The notes under the pieces are model-generated. The model was not told the DNA's origin. It saw only the letters and a program-made list of their open reading frames with translations, and did not search any database. From the NCBI RefSeq assembly GCF_020177375.1, contig NZ_JAIWHV010000031.1, positions 1 through 34,895 of the forward strand: 34,895 bases of DNA. Direction: 5' to 3'. Below, in pieces: positions 7,379-16,068 of this stretch; position 1 is the stretch's first letter, and each line of letters opens with the position of its first letter. This stretch comes from Saliphagus infecundisoli. GTDB taxonomy: Archaea; Halobacteriota; Halobacteria; Halobacteriales; Natrialbaceae. The translations under genes and the position numbers were made by a program.

Positions 7379-8734
7379 ATGTCTGAGCGGCTCCGTCACC
7401 CGCTCGTCGCGGTCGCTGGCGCCTGTCTGCTGACGCTTCCGTTCATTGCGCTGTTCGTCACCCGCGGCTTGCATCTCGATCCGACGGCGAACGTCGTCCC
7501 GCTCACTGCCGTTCTCGTCGGTGGGCTCGCGATTCTCGGCGCGGCGTTTCTGCTCGCATGGGGTGCGGAAACAGCGGAGAAGGACGTCCCGACGGCGTTC
7601 GCGATCGCCGTCCTCGCCGTCCTCGCCGTCGCACCGGAGTACGCCGTCGACGCCCTCTACGCGTGGGAGGCCGGGGCGTTCGAGGGAACCGAGCGCGGAG
7701 TCGAGGCGGCCAACCTCGCGATCGCGAACATGACCGGCGCAAATCGGATCCTTATCGGGATCGGCTGGGCCGGGATCGCGCTGCTGACGATCTACCGAGC
7801 GAACCAGGTGCGCGACTCGGCCGTGGTTCAACGTCCCGGACTCCTCGCGGATGCAGTCCGGATCGACCGCGACATCTCCCTCGAAATCGTCTTCCTGCTC
7901 GCCGCGACGGTCTACGCGCTGTTCATCCCGCTGGGGGGCGGGATCGGGGTCGTCGATACGGTCGTCCTCGTGGGCCTCTATGTGCTCTATCTCGGCATCG
8001 TCGTTCGTGGTGACGTCGAGGAGGGCGACGCCCACGTCGGCGTCCCGGCGTACTTCCAGACGTACCCGAAGGCGCCCCGGATCGCGGTCGTACTGGGTCT
8101 ATTTGCCTTTTCGGGGCTGGTGATCTTCGAGGCGGTCCACCCGTTTGCACTGGGCCTCGAGGAGCTGGGAACGGGCCTCGGGATCCCGCCGTTTTTCATG
8201 ATCCAGTGGCTCGCGCCCCTGGCCAGTGAGAGCCCCGAGCTCATCGTCGTCATCTATCTCGTCAACAAGGCGCGCTCGACCGCCGGCTTCAACGCGCTCA
8301 TCTCCTCGAAGCTCAACCAGTGGACACTCCTGATCGGGACGCTCGCCGTCGTCTATTCGCTCGCGGTGGGTCATATCGGGACGCTCTCGTTCGATCAGAA
8401 GCAAGCCGCCGAGATCTGGATCACCGCCGCACAGAGCTTCTTCGCCATCGCCATCCTGATGAATTTCGAGATCAGCGCCCGTGAAGCGGTGGTGTTGCTC
8501 GTCCTGTTCGTCTCGCAGGTCGCCGCCGAGTTCTACGTCATCCAGGCGTACGCCGGCGCGACTGAAGCAACGCTCAGCCTGTTTCTCCTGTATGCGTTCA
8601 CGGCCGTCTACATCGTCCTCGGACTCGGGCTGTTCGCCTCTCGCTCGGGAAGTCTTCGCGAACTCTTGGGGCATACGGCCGTAACCGTTAAAGACGCGTT
8701 CGGGACGTCACCGACGCCCGAACGAGCCGATTGA
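7379..8734 (+). CDS. Sodium/calcium exchanger-family (CaCA) membrane antiporter
   Basis: This 451-residue polytopic membrane protein belongs to the Ca2+/cation antiporter superfamily and should exchange Na+ or H+ for Ca2+ across the cell membrane. The two alpha repeats are visible: the first spans GAETAEKDV, VAPEYAVDALYAWEAG and ANMTGANRILIGIGWA; the second contains LASESPELIVVIYLVNKA and ALISSKLNQWTLLIG. The acidic residues of APEY and SPEL sit where the ion-binding glutamates occur in the family. The frame is open back to 7298, but the start is placed at 7379 because TTGGAGGAG just upstream is a good ribosome-binding site and the extra codons look random. The 381-bp element lies 64 bp upstream and may affect its promoter. 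Confidence 0.9.
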   Translation: MSERLRHPLVAVAGACLLTLPFIALFVTRGLHLDPTANVVPLTAVLVGGLAILGAAFLLAWGAETAEKDVPTAFAIAVLAVLAVAPEYAVDALYAWEAGAFEGTERGVEAANLAIANMTGANRILIGIGWAGIALLTIYRANQVRDSAVVQRPGLLADAVRIDRDISLEIVFLLAATVYALFIPLGGGIGVVDTVVLVGLYVLYLGIVVRGDVEEGDAHVGVPAYFQTYPKAPRIAVVLGLFAFSGLVIFEAVHPFALGLEELGTGLGIPPFFMIQWLAPLASESPELIVVIYLVNKARSTAGFNALISSKLNQWTLLIGTLAVVYSLAVGHIGTLSFDQKQAAEIWITAAQSFFAIAILMNFEISAREAVVLLVLFVSQVAAEFYVIQAYAGATEATLSLFLLYAFTAVYIVLGLGLFASRSGSLRELLGHTAVTVKDAFGTSPTPERAD

Positions 8735-9031
8735 TCGACGAACTCGTCCTGGAGTGGTCGTGGCCGTGCCGGCGTCGGTCCTCGTCTCGACGCGATTCGT
8801 CAGACGCCTGGCTGTCGCCCGTCAGACGGTCCGTTTCGAGTGGGACGACTGGAGATCACGGTTCCCGTGGAACACGTGGAGAAACTGCCAAATCGAGAAC
8901 CGTCTGACGCCCGTGCGACGTGTTTCGAGTGGAGACCAACAGAGGGAACAGGTGTCGGTCCCGACTCGCGTCTCCTTGGGACTCCGGGATAGGGGTCGGG
9001 GGCGGTCTCGATCCCGTTCGCTGTCGCCGAC
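8735..9031. other. Intergenic region with direct and inverted repeats
   Basis: About 300 bases with no gene. It holds an 11-bp inverted repeat, CGTCAGACGGT (8820-8830) and ACCGTCTGACG (8899-8909). An 11-bp direct repeat GTTTCGAGTGG (8833-8843 and 8922-8932) follows each arm. The arrangement could be a regulator site pair or a decayed repeat. Confidence 0.45.
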
Positions 9032-9829
9032 TCACCGCCGGTCGTCGAGCTCCTCGAGTGCCCCTCGGAACTGCTCGGCGTTGACCGACGGCTCCACCGA
9101 GGCCTGCTCCGCGAGGACCCCTGCGTACTCGTCGATCGTGTCGGGATCGGGGTCGGCCGCCAGCACGCAGTCGACGTAGCCCTCGAGTGCACCCCGAAGG
9201 CGCTGGGCGTAGTGGTCGTAGGCGGCATCGATGCGATACTCGTTGTCGTCGATCCCTTCGAAGACCGCACGATAGACGGTTGCAGCAGCTAGGTAGCGCT
9301 CGCGCTCGCGGTACTGGTCGGCCAGCTCGAAGAGGTGCGAGAAGTCGATGGCCTCCGTGACGACGGGGTACTCCCGGGTGTGCTCGTCGAACAGTGCTTC
9401 GACCGCCTCGCGGTGCTCCTCGACCGACGGGCTGTCGTCGCCGAACCGAGCACGAAACCGCTCGCGTATCTCCGGGTTCGCTGCAAGCACGTCGTCGAGG
9501 AACGCCCGCAGGTCGTCGGCCGGGACGGTCATCAGGAGGGTCTCGATCCCCTCGCTCTCGTCGGCGGGCGGGTCGGCGATGACCTCGAGCAGGGTCGCGA
9601 CGACGTGTTTGCACGCGCCCGCACCCTCGTAAGGGCAGGTACACCGCGTCTCGATCGGTTCCTCGAGGTCGACGCGAACGTCGTAGGCACTCGACCCCCG
9701 GACGACGGCGGTGACGACGTCCTCGAACCGCTCGCAGCGCTGGATCCGCCCTTCCGTCCGGTAGTTCCGGCCGCGCTCGAAGACGGCGTCGGTACACCGC
9801 TCCCGAACGGTGGCTTCGTCGAGATCCAT
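9032..9829 (-). CDS. SWIM zinc-finger domain protein
   Basis: This 265-residue protein carries a SWIM zinc finger of the form CxC...CxH: C63, C65, C73 and H75 within TRCTCPYEGAGACKHVVATL. SWIM domains bind zinc and take part in DNA or protein binding. The ~190 residues after the finger are acidic and helical and contain TPR-like stretches (YRERERYLAAATVYRAVFEG). The start is set at the ATG giving MDLDEATVRERC (9829); the open frame continues to 9922 without family resemblance. It shares the strand with the next gene upstream, 77 bp away, and the two may be co-transcribed. The biological role is unknown. Confidence 0.85.
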   Translation of the reverse strand: MDLDEATVRERCTDAVFERGRNYRTEGRIQRCERFEDVVTAVVRGSSAYDVRVDLEEPIETRCTCPYEGAGACKHVVATLLEVIADPPADESEGIETLLMTVPADDLRAFLDDVLAANPEIRERFRARFGDDSPSVEEHREAVEALFDEHTREYPVVTEAIDFSHLFELADQYRERERYLAAATVYRAVFEGIDDNEYRIDAAYDHYAQRLRGALEGYVDCVLAADPDPDTIDEYAGVLAEQASVEPSVNAEQFRGALEELDDRR

Positions 9830-9906
9830 ATGCGGATGGACGTGTTCGAGCGTTTTGTGTGTCGGGTTCTGTCGGTTCTCGACTCTGGCGGGTGCCCGCA
9901 GGCCGT

Positions 9907-10506
9907 CTAGATGCCGAGCCACTCGTCGTTTCGGATCTCGTACCCGTTCGTCCGGCAGAACTTCGCCGCTTCCCGGCGTACCGATCGGGACCCCGGGAGT
10001 TGTTCTTTGTCACGGATTCGCTCGACGATCCAGTCGCTGATGACGTGGACTCCCTCATCGTCGTCATCGGCGTCGATCGCTTTGAGTTCCCGAAACGTCT
10101 TCTCGTAGGCTTCACGCTGTGACTCACTGAGATCTGCGTCCGGAAGCGTCTCGCTGGCTTCCACGACTCGTTTCATGGCCGCGGCGACCGTCGGCCGCTG
10201 GACTCGCGCTCGGACGGCAGACGGAGAGTCGAACATCACTGCATCCGTCTCCGGAACCAGTTCCTCGACAGTGTAGCCCCTATCGCCCGAATTGACTTCG
10301 CGGTCGCCGATCACCGCGACGACCTCCGACCCCGCTGCCGGGAATGTCAGCGATTCGAGTTCCGAACCGAGATCGGCGAACTCGTCCGAGTCAACCGGCG
10401 GCTCTGTTTCGTCTCCTCGTTCCAGGTCCGCGGCAATGTCGCGCTGTCGCTGGCGTCTGTCAGCGTCGCGCGCTTGCTTCTCTCGGCCACGCTTGTCGTC
10501 TGCCAT
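9907..10506 (-). CDS. Conserved haloarchaeal hypothetical protein
   Basis: This 199-residue soluble acidic protein begins with a charged KRGREKQARDADRRQRQRD stretch that is probably helical. The centre is beta-rich (EVVAVIGDREV), and the C-terminal ~60 residues (VHVISDWIVERIRDKEQLPG, then RREAAKFCRTNGYEIRNDEW) form a small helical domain. The layout recalls small haloarchaeal DUF5789-like proteins, but I am not certain of that family. No catalytic motif is visible. It is probably the first gene of a two-gene unit with the SWIM protein. Confidence 0.75.
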   Translation of the reverse strand: MADDKRGREKQARDADRRQRQRDIAADLERGDETEPPVDSDEFADLGSELESLTFPAAGSEVVAVIGDREVNSGDRGYTVEELVPETDAVMFDSPSAVRARVQRPTVAAAMKRVVEASETLPDADLSESQREAYEKTFRELKAIDADDDDEGVHVISDWIVERIRDKEQLPGSRSVRREAAKFCRTNGYEIRNDEWLGI

Positions 10507-10571
10507 CTCTGAATGGTGGCTTCCCAGCGGGATAGTTCTGTGGTTGATCGGCTCCGGAGCGGTTCTTCATC

Positions 10572-11489
10572 TTACCGGTAGGGTGCACAGACTCGTTCGA
10601 GACCCTCTTCGAGGCGGATCTGGGGTTCCCAGCCGGTGTCGTCGCGAATTTTCTCGATATCCGCACAGGTGTCGTGGACGTAGACGTCCTCGGGGATTGG
10701 ATTCTCGACGTACTCGGGCTCGACATTCGTGTCGAGGTGGTCGTTCAGCCGGTCGACGAGCTCGTTGAAGCTGTAGGGCTCTTCGGTGCCGAGGTTGTAG
10801 ACACCAGTGAGTCGGTTCTCGGCGGCGGCCTCGAGCCCGCGGACGATATCTGTGATGTAGGTGAAATCGCGTGTCTGGGTGCCGTCGCCATACAGCTCTG
10901 GGGAGCGCCCGTGAGCGATGTCGTCGGCGAACTGGGCGATGACGTTCGCATACTCGCCCTTGTGGCCCTCGGCGCCGTCGTAGCCCTGATACACCGAAAA
11001 GAAGCGCATGCCGGCGGTGGCGATGTCGTAGTGATTGTGGAAGTACTCGGCGTATCGTTCTCGGGCAAGTTTCGAGGCCTCGTAGCCCGTGTTCACGGCG
11101 ACGGGCATCTCCTCGGGGGAGGGCTCCGTTCGGCTGCCGTAGATCGAGGAGGTCGAGGCATACACGACCGTGTCACAGCCGTCTTGTCTCGCCTGGTCGA
11201 CAGTGTTGACGAACCCCTCGACGTTGACGCGGGCACCCCGCGTGGGATCTTCCTCGTGCATTGCATACGAGGAGAGCGCGGCGAGGTGAAAGACCACGTC
11301 GACATCGGTGGGAAGGTCGTCGTCGAGGACGCCCACCGGGCGGTAGTCGACGTCGCTCGTGAGATTGTCGGGGGTGCCGAGGTACTCGTCATCGATGGCG
11401 ATGACGTCGTTGTCCGTGGCGAGATGGGTCGCGAGGTTCGAGCCGATGAAGCCCGCGCCGCCCGTGACGAGCACGCGTTGGTCCTGCAT
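10572..11489 (-). CDS. NAD-dependent nucleotide-sugar epimerase/dehydratase (extended SDR)
   Basis: This 305-residue enzyme is of the UDP-glucose 4-epimerase type. The N-terminal Rossmann motif GGAGFIGSNLA (10-20) binds NAD. The catalytic triad region has S113/S114 (YASTSSIYGS) and Y136/K140 (YEASK). The sugar-binding half contains GDGTQTRDFTYITD and YNLGTEEPYSFNEL. Family length is 300-330, so it is complete. It probably makes an activated sugar for surface glycans or protein N-glycosylation; the substrate cannot be assigned. The start ATG at 11489 directly precedes the Rossmann strand. It is transcribed toward the hypothetical gene at 10506, and a decayed xylanase gene lies upstream on the other strand. 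Confidence 0.9.
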   Translation of the reverse strand: MQDQRVLVTGGAGFIGSNLATHLATDNDVIAIDDEYLGTPDNLTSDVDYRPVGVLDDDLPTDVDVVFHLAALSSYAMHEEDPTRGARVNVEGFVNTVDQARQDGCDTVVYASTSSIYGSRTEPSPEEMPVAVNTGYEASKLARERYAEYFHNHYDIATAGMRFFSVYQGYDGAEGHKGEYANVIAQFADDIAHGRSPELYGDGTQTRDFTYITDIVRGLEAAAENRLTGVYNLGTEEPYSFNELVDRLNDHLDTNVEPEYVENPIPEDVYVHDTCADIEKIRDDTGWEPQIRLEEGLERVCAPYR

Positions 11490-11534
11490 ACGCGGGTACT
11501 GTCCATCGGCTGGGATAGTAATATCGCTGTCCGC

Positions 11535-12003
11535 TCGAGCACAGTGCTCGATCGCTTTGCCGCCCTCGTCCCCTCAATCGTGATCACCGAGTACGACACC
11601 TGGGGCGAGGGGTGGACCGAGGCCATGGAGCCGGCGTACCTCCGTCGGTTTCTGTAGACCGTATTCAGCCACCCCGTGCCTCAGTCATGTGTAGAATTTG
11701 AAACGAGGTCCGCTGGCACGAGAACGCGCCGCTGTTCCGGGCCGACCGGTCGCCCAAACCGGCGTCTGGCGTCTCCGCCGACCTCGTCTTCGGGGAGTGG
11801 TGGACCGACGGGGCGGGTAACGCGGACGGTGTGGGGCGGTATACGGCCGACTTGACATCCTCGGGACTTACGACCTGACGGCGCGGGCCAACGGGTGGAC
11901 AGCGACTGGTTCTCGAACGGGTCGTACGTCGTCGAGGGCGGCACCTTCTCGAGCACAGACTGTTTTCACGATGACTCCGATCGCTCTCTCCAGACAACCC
12001 CGT
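11535..12003 (+). pseudogene. Decayed 3' part of a GH10 endo-1,4-beta-xylanase gene
   Basis: Three overlapping frames together read as the C-terminal part of a GH10 xylanase. Frame one (to the TAG at 11655) gives SIVITEYDTWGEGW and YLRRFL; the glutamate of ITEYD (codon 11589-11591) matches the family's catalytic nucleophile. After the stop the frame continues TVFSHP, as in GH10 proteins. Frame two (11708-11878) gives WHENAPLFRADRSPKPA and LVFGEWWTDGAGNADG. Frame three (from about 11854) gives DILGTYDLTARANGW. The breaks are one stop and at least two frameshifts, and the N-terminal two thirds of the barrel are missing. Such a protein would have been secreted and degraded plant xylan. The match is from memory of the family motif order, not a search. 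Confidence 0.75.
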
Positions 12004-12134
12004 GACGGATGGGTGGGGACTGGCGAACGGTACCCCTGTTGAGTAGTATTCTCCGCCTAGAGGAGTAATATGCGTCGCTGACAGCGTATTTGCTAGTACA
12101 TAACAATATCTCGACAGCGGGACAACAGCGTATC

Positions 12135-12410
12135 ATGCACGATCTCACCGGCTTCCAACGCGATCTCCTGTACGTCATCAACGGATTCGACCAGCCTTCC
12201 GGCCAATCGATCGGCGAGGAACTCCAGGAGTACTACGAGACGGAGATCAATCACGGACGCCTCTATCCGAATCTCGATACGGTCGTCAACAAAGACCTCG
12301 TCGAGAAAGGCCAACTCGACCGACGGACGAACTACTACACCATCACGGAGGCAGGCGAAGAGGCGATCCAGGAACGGCGACAGTGGGAAGAGCAGTACGT
12401 TGAGATGTGA
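12135..12410 (+). CDS. PadR-family winged-helix transcriptional regulator
   Basis: This 91-residue protein is a minimal PadR-type regulator. The motif order is LTGFQRDLLYVINGF, IGEELQEYYETEINHGRLYP, LDTVVNKDLVEKGQ, and DRRTNYYTITEAGEEAI as the winged helix and wing. The ATG at 12135 is chosen because the family begins just before the F-x-R-D-L motif; an upstream ATG at 12090 adds unrelated residues. There is no C-terminal dimerisation domain beyond the last helix, as usual for the short haloarchaeal class. The region before the start (12040-12110) is AT-rich and probably holds the promoter. Targets are unknown; the next gene, 93 bp downstream, may be co-transcribed. Confidence 0.88.
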   Translation: MHDLTGFQRDLLYVINGFDQPSGQSIGEELQEYYETEINHGRLYPNLDTVVNKDLVEKGQLDRRTNYYTITEAGEEAIQERRQWEEQYVEM

Positions 12411-12503
12411 CGGAGCCGCAGATTCACCCGCTCGATACCGTCCTCTCATTCAACTAATCTGTCAACAGGAAGCATTATGGTGGCGGGGTGGGCTCGTCGG
12501 AGC

Positions 12504-12809
12504 ATGGCATCCAATAGCAAGCTTCCAAATCAGGTTACAATCATCGGTCGCGGAGTCCCAGCAAACTACGAAATTAGCATCGATGGAGCCATCGAGGAGA
12601 TCGACACCGAATCCCGTAAAGACGGAACGATCGTCTCCGGACGGGCGGCCGAAGGAGTGATCGAGACTGGCGTCCAGCGATTCCGCTTCTCGGGAGAGAT
12701 GGCGAACGTACATCTCGTCGATTGGAACGGGACTCCAGCACCAGAGTCACCGAGTACACCCTTCGTTCATGTCGATTACGGGGTCTCCGATCGAAACGAT
12801 CACCGCTGA
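12504..12809 (+). CDS. Small conserved haloarchaeal hypothetical protein
   Basis: This 101-residue protein appears beta-rich: PNQVTIIGRGVPANYEISID near the start, then GTIVSGRAAEGVIETG and VQRFRFSGEMANVHLVDWNG. I recall similar small haloarchaeal proteins without a known function. The start is placed at the ATG at 12504 (MASNSKLPNQV); an in-frame ATG at 12477 is less likely. There is no signal peptide or catalytic motif. It follows the PadR gene on the same strand. Confidence 0.75.
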   Translation: MASNSKLPNQVTIIGRGVPANYEISIDGAIEEIDTESRKDGTIVSGRAAEGVIETGVQRFRFSGEMANVHLVDWNGTPAPESPSTPFVHVDYGVSDRNDHR

Positions 12810-12886
12810 CTCGGCCGCAATCTCTCAGTCTCTGCTCATGCGGGTCGCGGTTCGACCGAGGTATCGCCTGGTTCGCATGCGCTCGT

Positions 12887-14155
12887 TCACTCCGGAGGCG
12901 GTTCGTCCCGATACAACGTGGCGAACAGCACGCCGGCACAGAGCGCGAGGGTAGCCGCGGCCCAGAACGCGGCCGTATACGAGAGGACGTCCGTCATCAC
13001 GCCGACGGCGACCGGGCCGATCGTGGCCCCGATCTGCCAGGAGAGGCTCCGCAGCGAGATGCTGCTCCCGACGGCGTCCTGATACTCGCCTTCCCGAACG
13101 AACATCGTCACGCTCGTCGGGATCCGCAGGCTGTCCGCGATACCGAGCAGCACGTAACAGAAGAAGAGCACGAAAAAGGCGCCGGGGATGGTTTCCTCGC
13201 GTCCGGCGACCGTCAGCGCCACCGGGTCGATGAACTCGTCGGCGTGGACGGCCAGCGGGATCATCGCCGTTCCGATCGCATACAGCACGATCCCCACCAG
13301 GATGAACCAGTGGAGCCGGCCGACCCGATCCCCGAGTTGGCCGATGTAGCCCTGTGAGATCGACTTCGTGAACCGTCCCCCGGCGAGGATGCCCCCGATC
13401 AGGAGCGCGTTCATCCCGAACTCGAGGCGCGCGAAGACCGGGAGAAAGATGAGTACAGCCTCCTTGCAGAAGCTGAACGAGAACCGAAACGCGACCAGCG
13501 CCATGATTGCCCGCCGTTTCAGGAGTCCGAGGAGTTTCCCGGCAGTGGAACTCGAGTCGTCGCTCGGAACCGGCTCCGCGGGCAGATGTTTGAGCACGTA
13601 GCCGACCGACAGCGTCGAGAGGACCACGAAGATCGCCCACGTCGACTCGAAGCCGACGAAAAACAGGAGGCCGGCCCCGAGCAGGTCGCCCGACAGCTTC
13701 GAGAACGCGGTGACGTTCTGGTAGGTGCCGACCCAGAGTCCCCGGTCGCCCTCGGGGCCGAGACTCCCCACGATCGCCGTCCCGGCGAGATAGACCGTGA
13801 TCGAACTGACCCCCTGGAAGGCCCGAACGCCCACGAGCTGGAGCGCCGACTCGACGAACACGTAGCCGGCCAGCACGACGACCTGGAGAACCAACCCGAT
13901 CACGAGGAGCCGTTTGGCGTCTCGCACGTCGATCCAGCGCCCGACGGGGACGACGAGAACGAGCCGAACGAACGCGTAGGCGGTGCCGAAAAGTCCCGCG
14001 ACGAACCCGGACGTCTCGAAGAGATCGGCGTAGAGCGCGAGTGCGACGATGATCGTCGCGAACGCCATCCCCCGTACGAAGTTCATCACCGCGAGCGCGG
14101 CAAACCCTGGATTCCGAAACAGCCGGAGCTGGGACTGTGTCCCTCCAGCACCCAT
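12887..14155 (-). CDS. Major facilitator superfamily transporter
   Basis: This 422-residue polytopic protein has about 12 membrane segments in two halves joined by a charged loop near residues 190-210 (EPVPSDDSSSTAGKLLGL). The loop between helices 2 and 3 carries a form of the MFS signature (VGRWIDVRDAKRLL), and the second half repeats it (IGQLGDRVGRLHW). It is probably a proton-driven exporter or uptake system at the cell membrane; substrate unknown. Length is normal for the family. The start at 14155 leads into a short hydrophilic N-terminus before the first helix. Confidence 0.88.
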   Translation of the reverse strand: MGAGGTQSQLRLFRNPGFAALAVMNFVRGMAFATIIVALALYADLFETSGFVAGLFGTAYAFVRLVLVVPVGRWIDVRDAKRLLVIGLVLQVVVLAGYVFVESALQLVGVRAFQGVSSITVYLAGTAIVGSLGPEGDRGLWVGTYQNVTAFSKLSGDLLGAGLLFFVGFESTWAIFVVLSTLSVGYVLKHLPAEPVPSDDSSSTAGKLLGLLKRRAIMALVAFRFSFSFCKEAVLIFLPVFARLEFGMNALLIGGILAGGRFTKSISQGYIGQLGDRVGRLHWFILVGIVLYAIGTAMIPLAVHADEFIDPVALTVAGREETIPGAFFVLFFCYVLLGIADSLRIPTSVTMFVREGEYQDAVGSSISLRSLSWQIGATIGPVAVGVMTDVLSYTAAFWAAATLALCAGVLFATLYRDEPPPE

Positions 14156-14764
14156 GCTATCGGTTCCTCCAGCTCGACAGCCTGTGGGGTAGTCGGGGTT
14201 CGTCGAAAGCGTCGCCTGCCGCGTCCGGGCGTTCGGAGCCGCCGTTGGACCCTCTCACTCGTGGCTCACGGACGCGGTCGGCCGTCGGTCGAACGCGGTC
14301 CGGACCCGGGCCACTGGCGATCCGATTCGTCTGCTGTCCATATCCGGGAGCGCGCTCGGCGACCGAGATAAAGAGCCGGGTAGGAGTAGTGATCGCCGGT
14401 GATCGGATGCTCTCCTCGTTCGACACCCACGAGGGATGCCTTGAGCGCCACGATCGCTCCGTGGACGAGAAACGCCGGCTCCACGGGCTCGCCGAGCAGG
14501 GCCGCGGAGAACGGCTGGCCCTGACTACGGCGACCGTTCGGTCACGTGCGTTCCGAGGCCTGATAGGGTCGGTTACGAGTCATTGCACCGTCGATCGCAA
14601 TACAGCACTGCGATCGAACGGTAAATCGTTGTAACCGTCCCTATGATACCAGGCGGACGCGATGTTCAGTCTCTCGAGGAAGCTCACGACAGCGACGCTC
14701 GGGGACGCGAGAAGGGACCCGTGACGGGAGTATCGGGCTCGCGCCCGCGGCTAGCGGCCGTTCG
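14156..14764. other. Intergenic region, no gene seen
   Basis: About 600 bases between the MFS gene and the end of the SDR gene. Several open frames exist only because GC is high; none resembles a known protein. The one structured signal is the inverted repeat at 14592-14616. Confidence 0.4.
14591..14617. repeat. 9-bp inverted repeat, possible operator or terminator
   Basis: TCGATCGCA and TGCGATCGA are perfect arms around a 9-base spacer (ATACAGCAC), flanked by CCG and CGG. The spacing of about one and a half helical turns would suit a dimeric regulator. It is also downstream of the SDR gene, so a terminator role is possible. No run of T follows. Confidence 0.4.
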
Positions 14765-15751
14765 TCATCGACGGAGGGCGCCGAGTCCCGGCACGCTCCA
14801 GCCCTCCGTTCGGGGCGGGATCTCGATCTCGACGCCGGTAAGCTCCTCGGAGACGGTCCAGAGGGCGCGTGCGGTCTCCCGGTCGTGAGAGCGCTCCGTC
14901 GACTCCTGGCGTTCGGGCGCCCCGCGCATCCCGAAGAGTCCACCGGGGCCGTAGTAGGCGCCGCCCTCGACCTCCGGGTGAGTCGCGGCGTACAGCGTCG
15001 GGAGCGCCCCGTCGGCGGCCGACTGGGCGACGAGAGCGTTGATCGCGCCCATCGCGGCCAGCCGGAGCTTCGAGCCGGCCGCTTTCGGGCCGCGGGCCTG
15101 GAGGTTCGTGTCGGCATACCCCGGGTGACAGGCGACGCTCGTGACGTCCATCCCCGCGGCCTCGAGCCGACGGTCGAGTTCGTACGCAAAGAGGAGGTTC
15201 GCGAGCTTCGACTGGGCGTACGCGCCCCACTTGTCGTAGGAGTCCTCGTGATTGAGGTCCGCGAAGTCGATCTCGCCGCCCTCGTGGGCCTTGCTCGAGA
15301 CGGTCACGACGCGGGCGTCCGCGGCGAGATGGCCGAGGAGCACTCCCGTGAGCGCGAAGTGACCGAGATGGTTGACCCCGAACTGCGTCTCGAAACCGTC
15401 CGCGGTCTCCGAGCGGGGGATCGCCATCACGCCCGCGTTGTTGATCAGACAGTCGATCGTGGGGACGGACGCGCCACCGATCGAGGCGTCGGCGAGTCGA
15501 TCCGGGAACGTCCGGACCGATTCGAGGTCCGCGAGGTCGAGGCCGGCGACGACGAGCGTGCCGGGGACGTCCGTCGACTGAACTCGTTTGGCGGCTTCCC
15601 GACCCCGGTCGGTGCTTCGACACGCCATGATCACGGTCGCGCCGCGCTCGGCGAGGACTCGCGCCGTCTCGTAGCCGATCCCGCTGTTGGCCCCGGTGAC
15701 GACGACCGTGCGGTCATGTTGGGCGGGGACGTCCGCTTCGGTCCAGCTCAT
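14765..15751 (-). CDS. Short-chain dehydrogenase/reductase (retinol dehydrogenase-like)
   Basis: This 328-residue NAD(P)-dependent oxidoreductase has the classical SDR motifs: TGANSGIG (19-26), NNAG (104-107), the catalytic serine in VSSKAHEGG (S152/S153) and YAQSK (Y178, K182). CRS after the second strand (MACRST) suggests NADP(H) preference, by analogy with the light-dependent-protochlorophyllide/retinol dehydrogenase branch. The C-terminal extension with PEVEGGAYYGPGGLFG fits that branch. The substrate is probably a lipophilic or small alcohol/ketone, not determinable here. The start is the ATG at 15751 just before the Rossmann fold. The gene stands alone. Confidence 0.9.
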   Translation of the reverse strand: MSWTEADVPAQHDRTVVVTGANSGIGYETARVLAERGATVIMACRSTDRGREAAKRVQSTDVPGTLVVAGLDLADLESVRTFPDRLADASIGGASVPTIDCLINNAGVMAIPRSETADGFETQFGVNHLGHFALTGVLLGHLAADARVVTVSSKAHEGGEIDFADLNHEDSYDKWGAYAQSKLANLLFAYELDRRLEAAGMDVTSVACHPGYADTNLQARGPKAAGSKLRLAAMGAINALVAQSAADGALPTLYAATHPEVEGGAYYGPGGLFGMRGAPERQESTERSHDRETARALWTVSEELTGVEIEIPPRTEGWSVPGLGALRR

Positions 15752-15930
15752 GGCCTCCCTCGGGGAGTCGGCTACTTGGGTTCGTTGGCTGCAGTCGGTC
15801 CGTGGCGTTCGGAGCGGTCTCTCCGGAGGTCTGGGAAGTAATTGAGACCGCTATATACGGAAAAGGGCAGTGTTTCGTGTGGAACGCCTGGAGCGCAGGG
15901 CCGTTCGACCGACTCTACAGTATCACAGCG

Positions 15931-15969
15931 AGAGTGCCTCGGGGCTTGTCCCCGAGGTACTTCACGTGG
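15931..15969 (+). repeat. Solo GC-rich hairpin, family 3, second copy
   Basis: An 8-bp stem CCTCGGGG (15937-15944) and CCCCGAGG (15950-15957) encloses loop CTTGT and is followed by TACTTCACG. It resembles the hairpin at 2119-2155 in stem, loop and flanking bases. It lies ~100 bp upstream of the promoter of the exported repeat-protein gene at 16069. Confidence 0.45.
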
Positions 15970-16028
15970 GGTTATTCAAGCGCATATTATTTATTAAGAG
16001 GCGTGATTAAACAAGCGAGTGCAAAAGG

Positions 16029-16068
16029 GAATTAAATACGTGCTCGAGGTGGATGGTCGTGCGGATCC
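16029..16068 (+). promoter_or_regulatory. Probable promoter of the exported repeat-protein gene
   Basis: TTAAATA (16032-16038) lies about 33 bases before the ATG at 16069, with purine-rich AAAGGGAA just upstream as a candidate BRE. GAGGTGGATGG follows, which contains a possible ribosome-binding site. A short leader of a few bases is predicted. Confidence 0.5.

Noticed and set aside
8856-10127. Long 423-codon minus-strand open frame
   Set aside because: It lies antisense or out of frame to the SWIM protein and the next gene, is arginine- and serine-rich, and has no family resemblance; it is a high-GC shadow.
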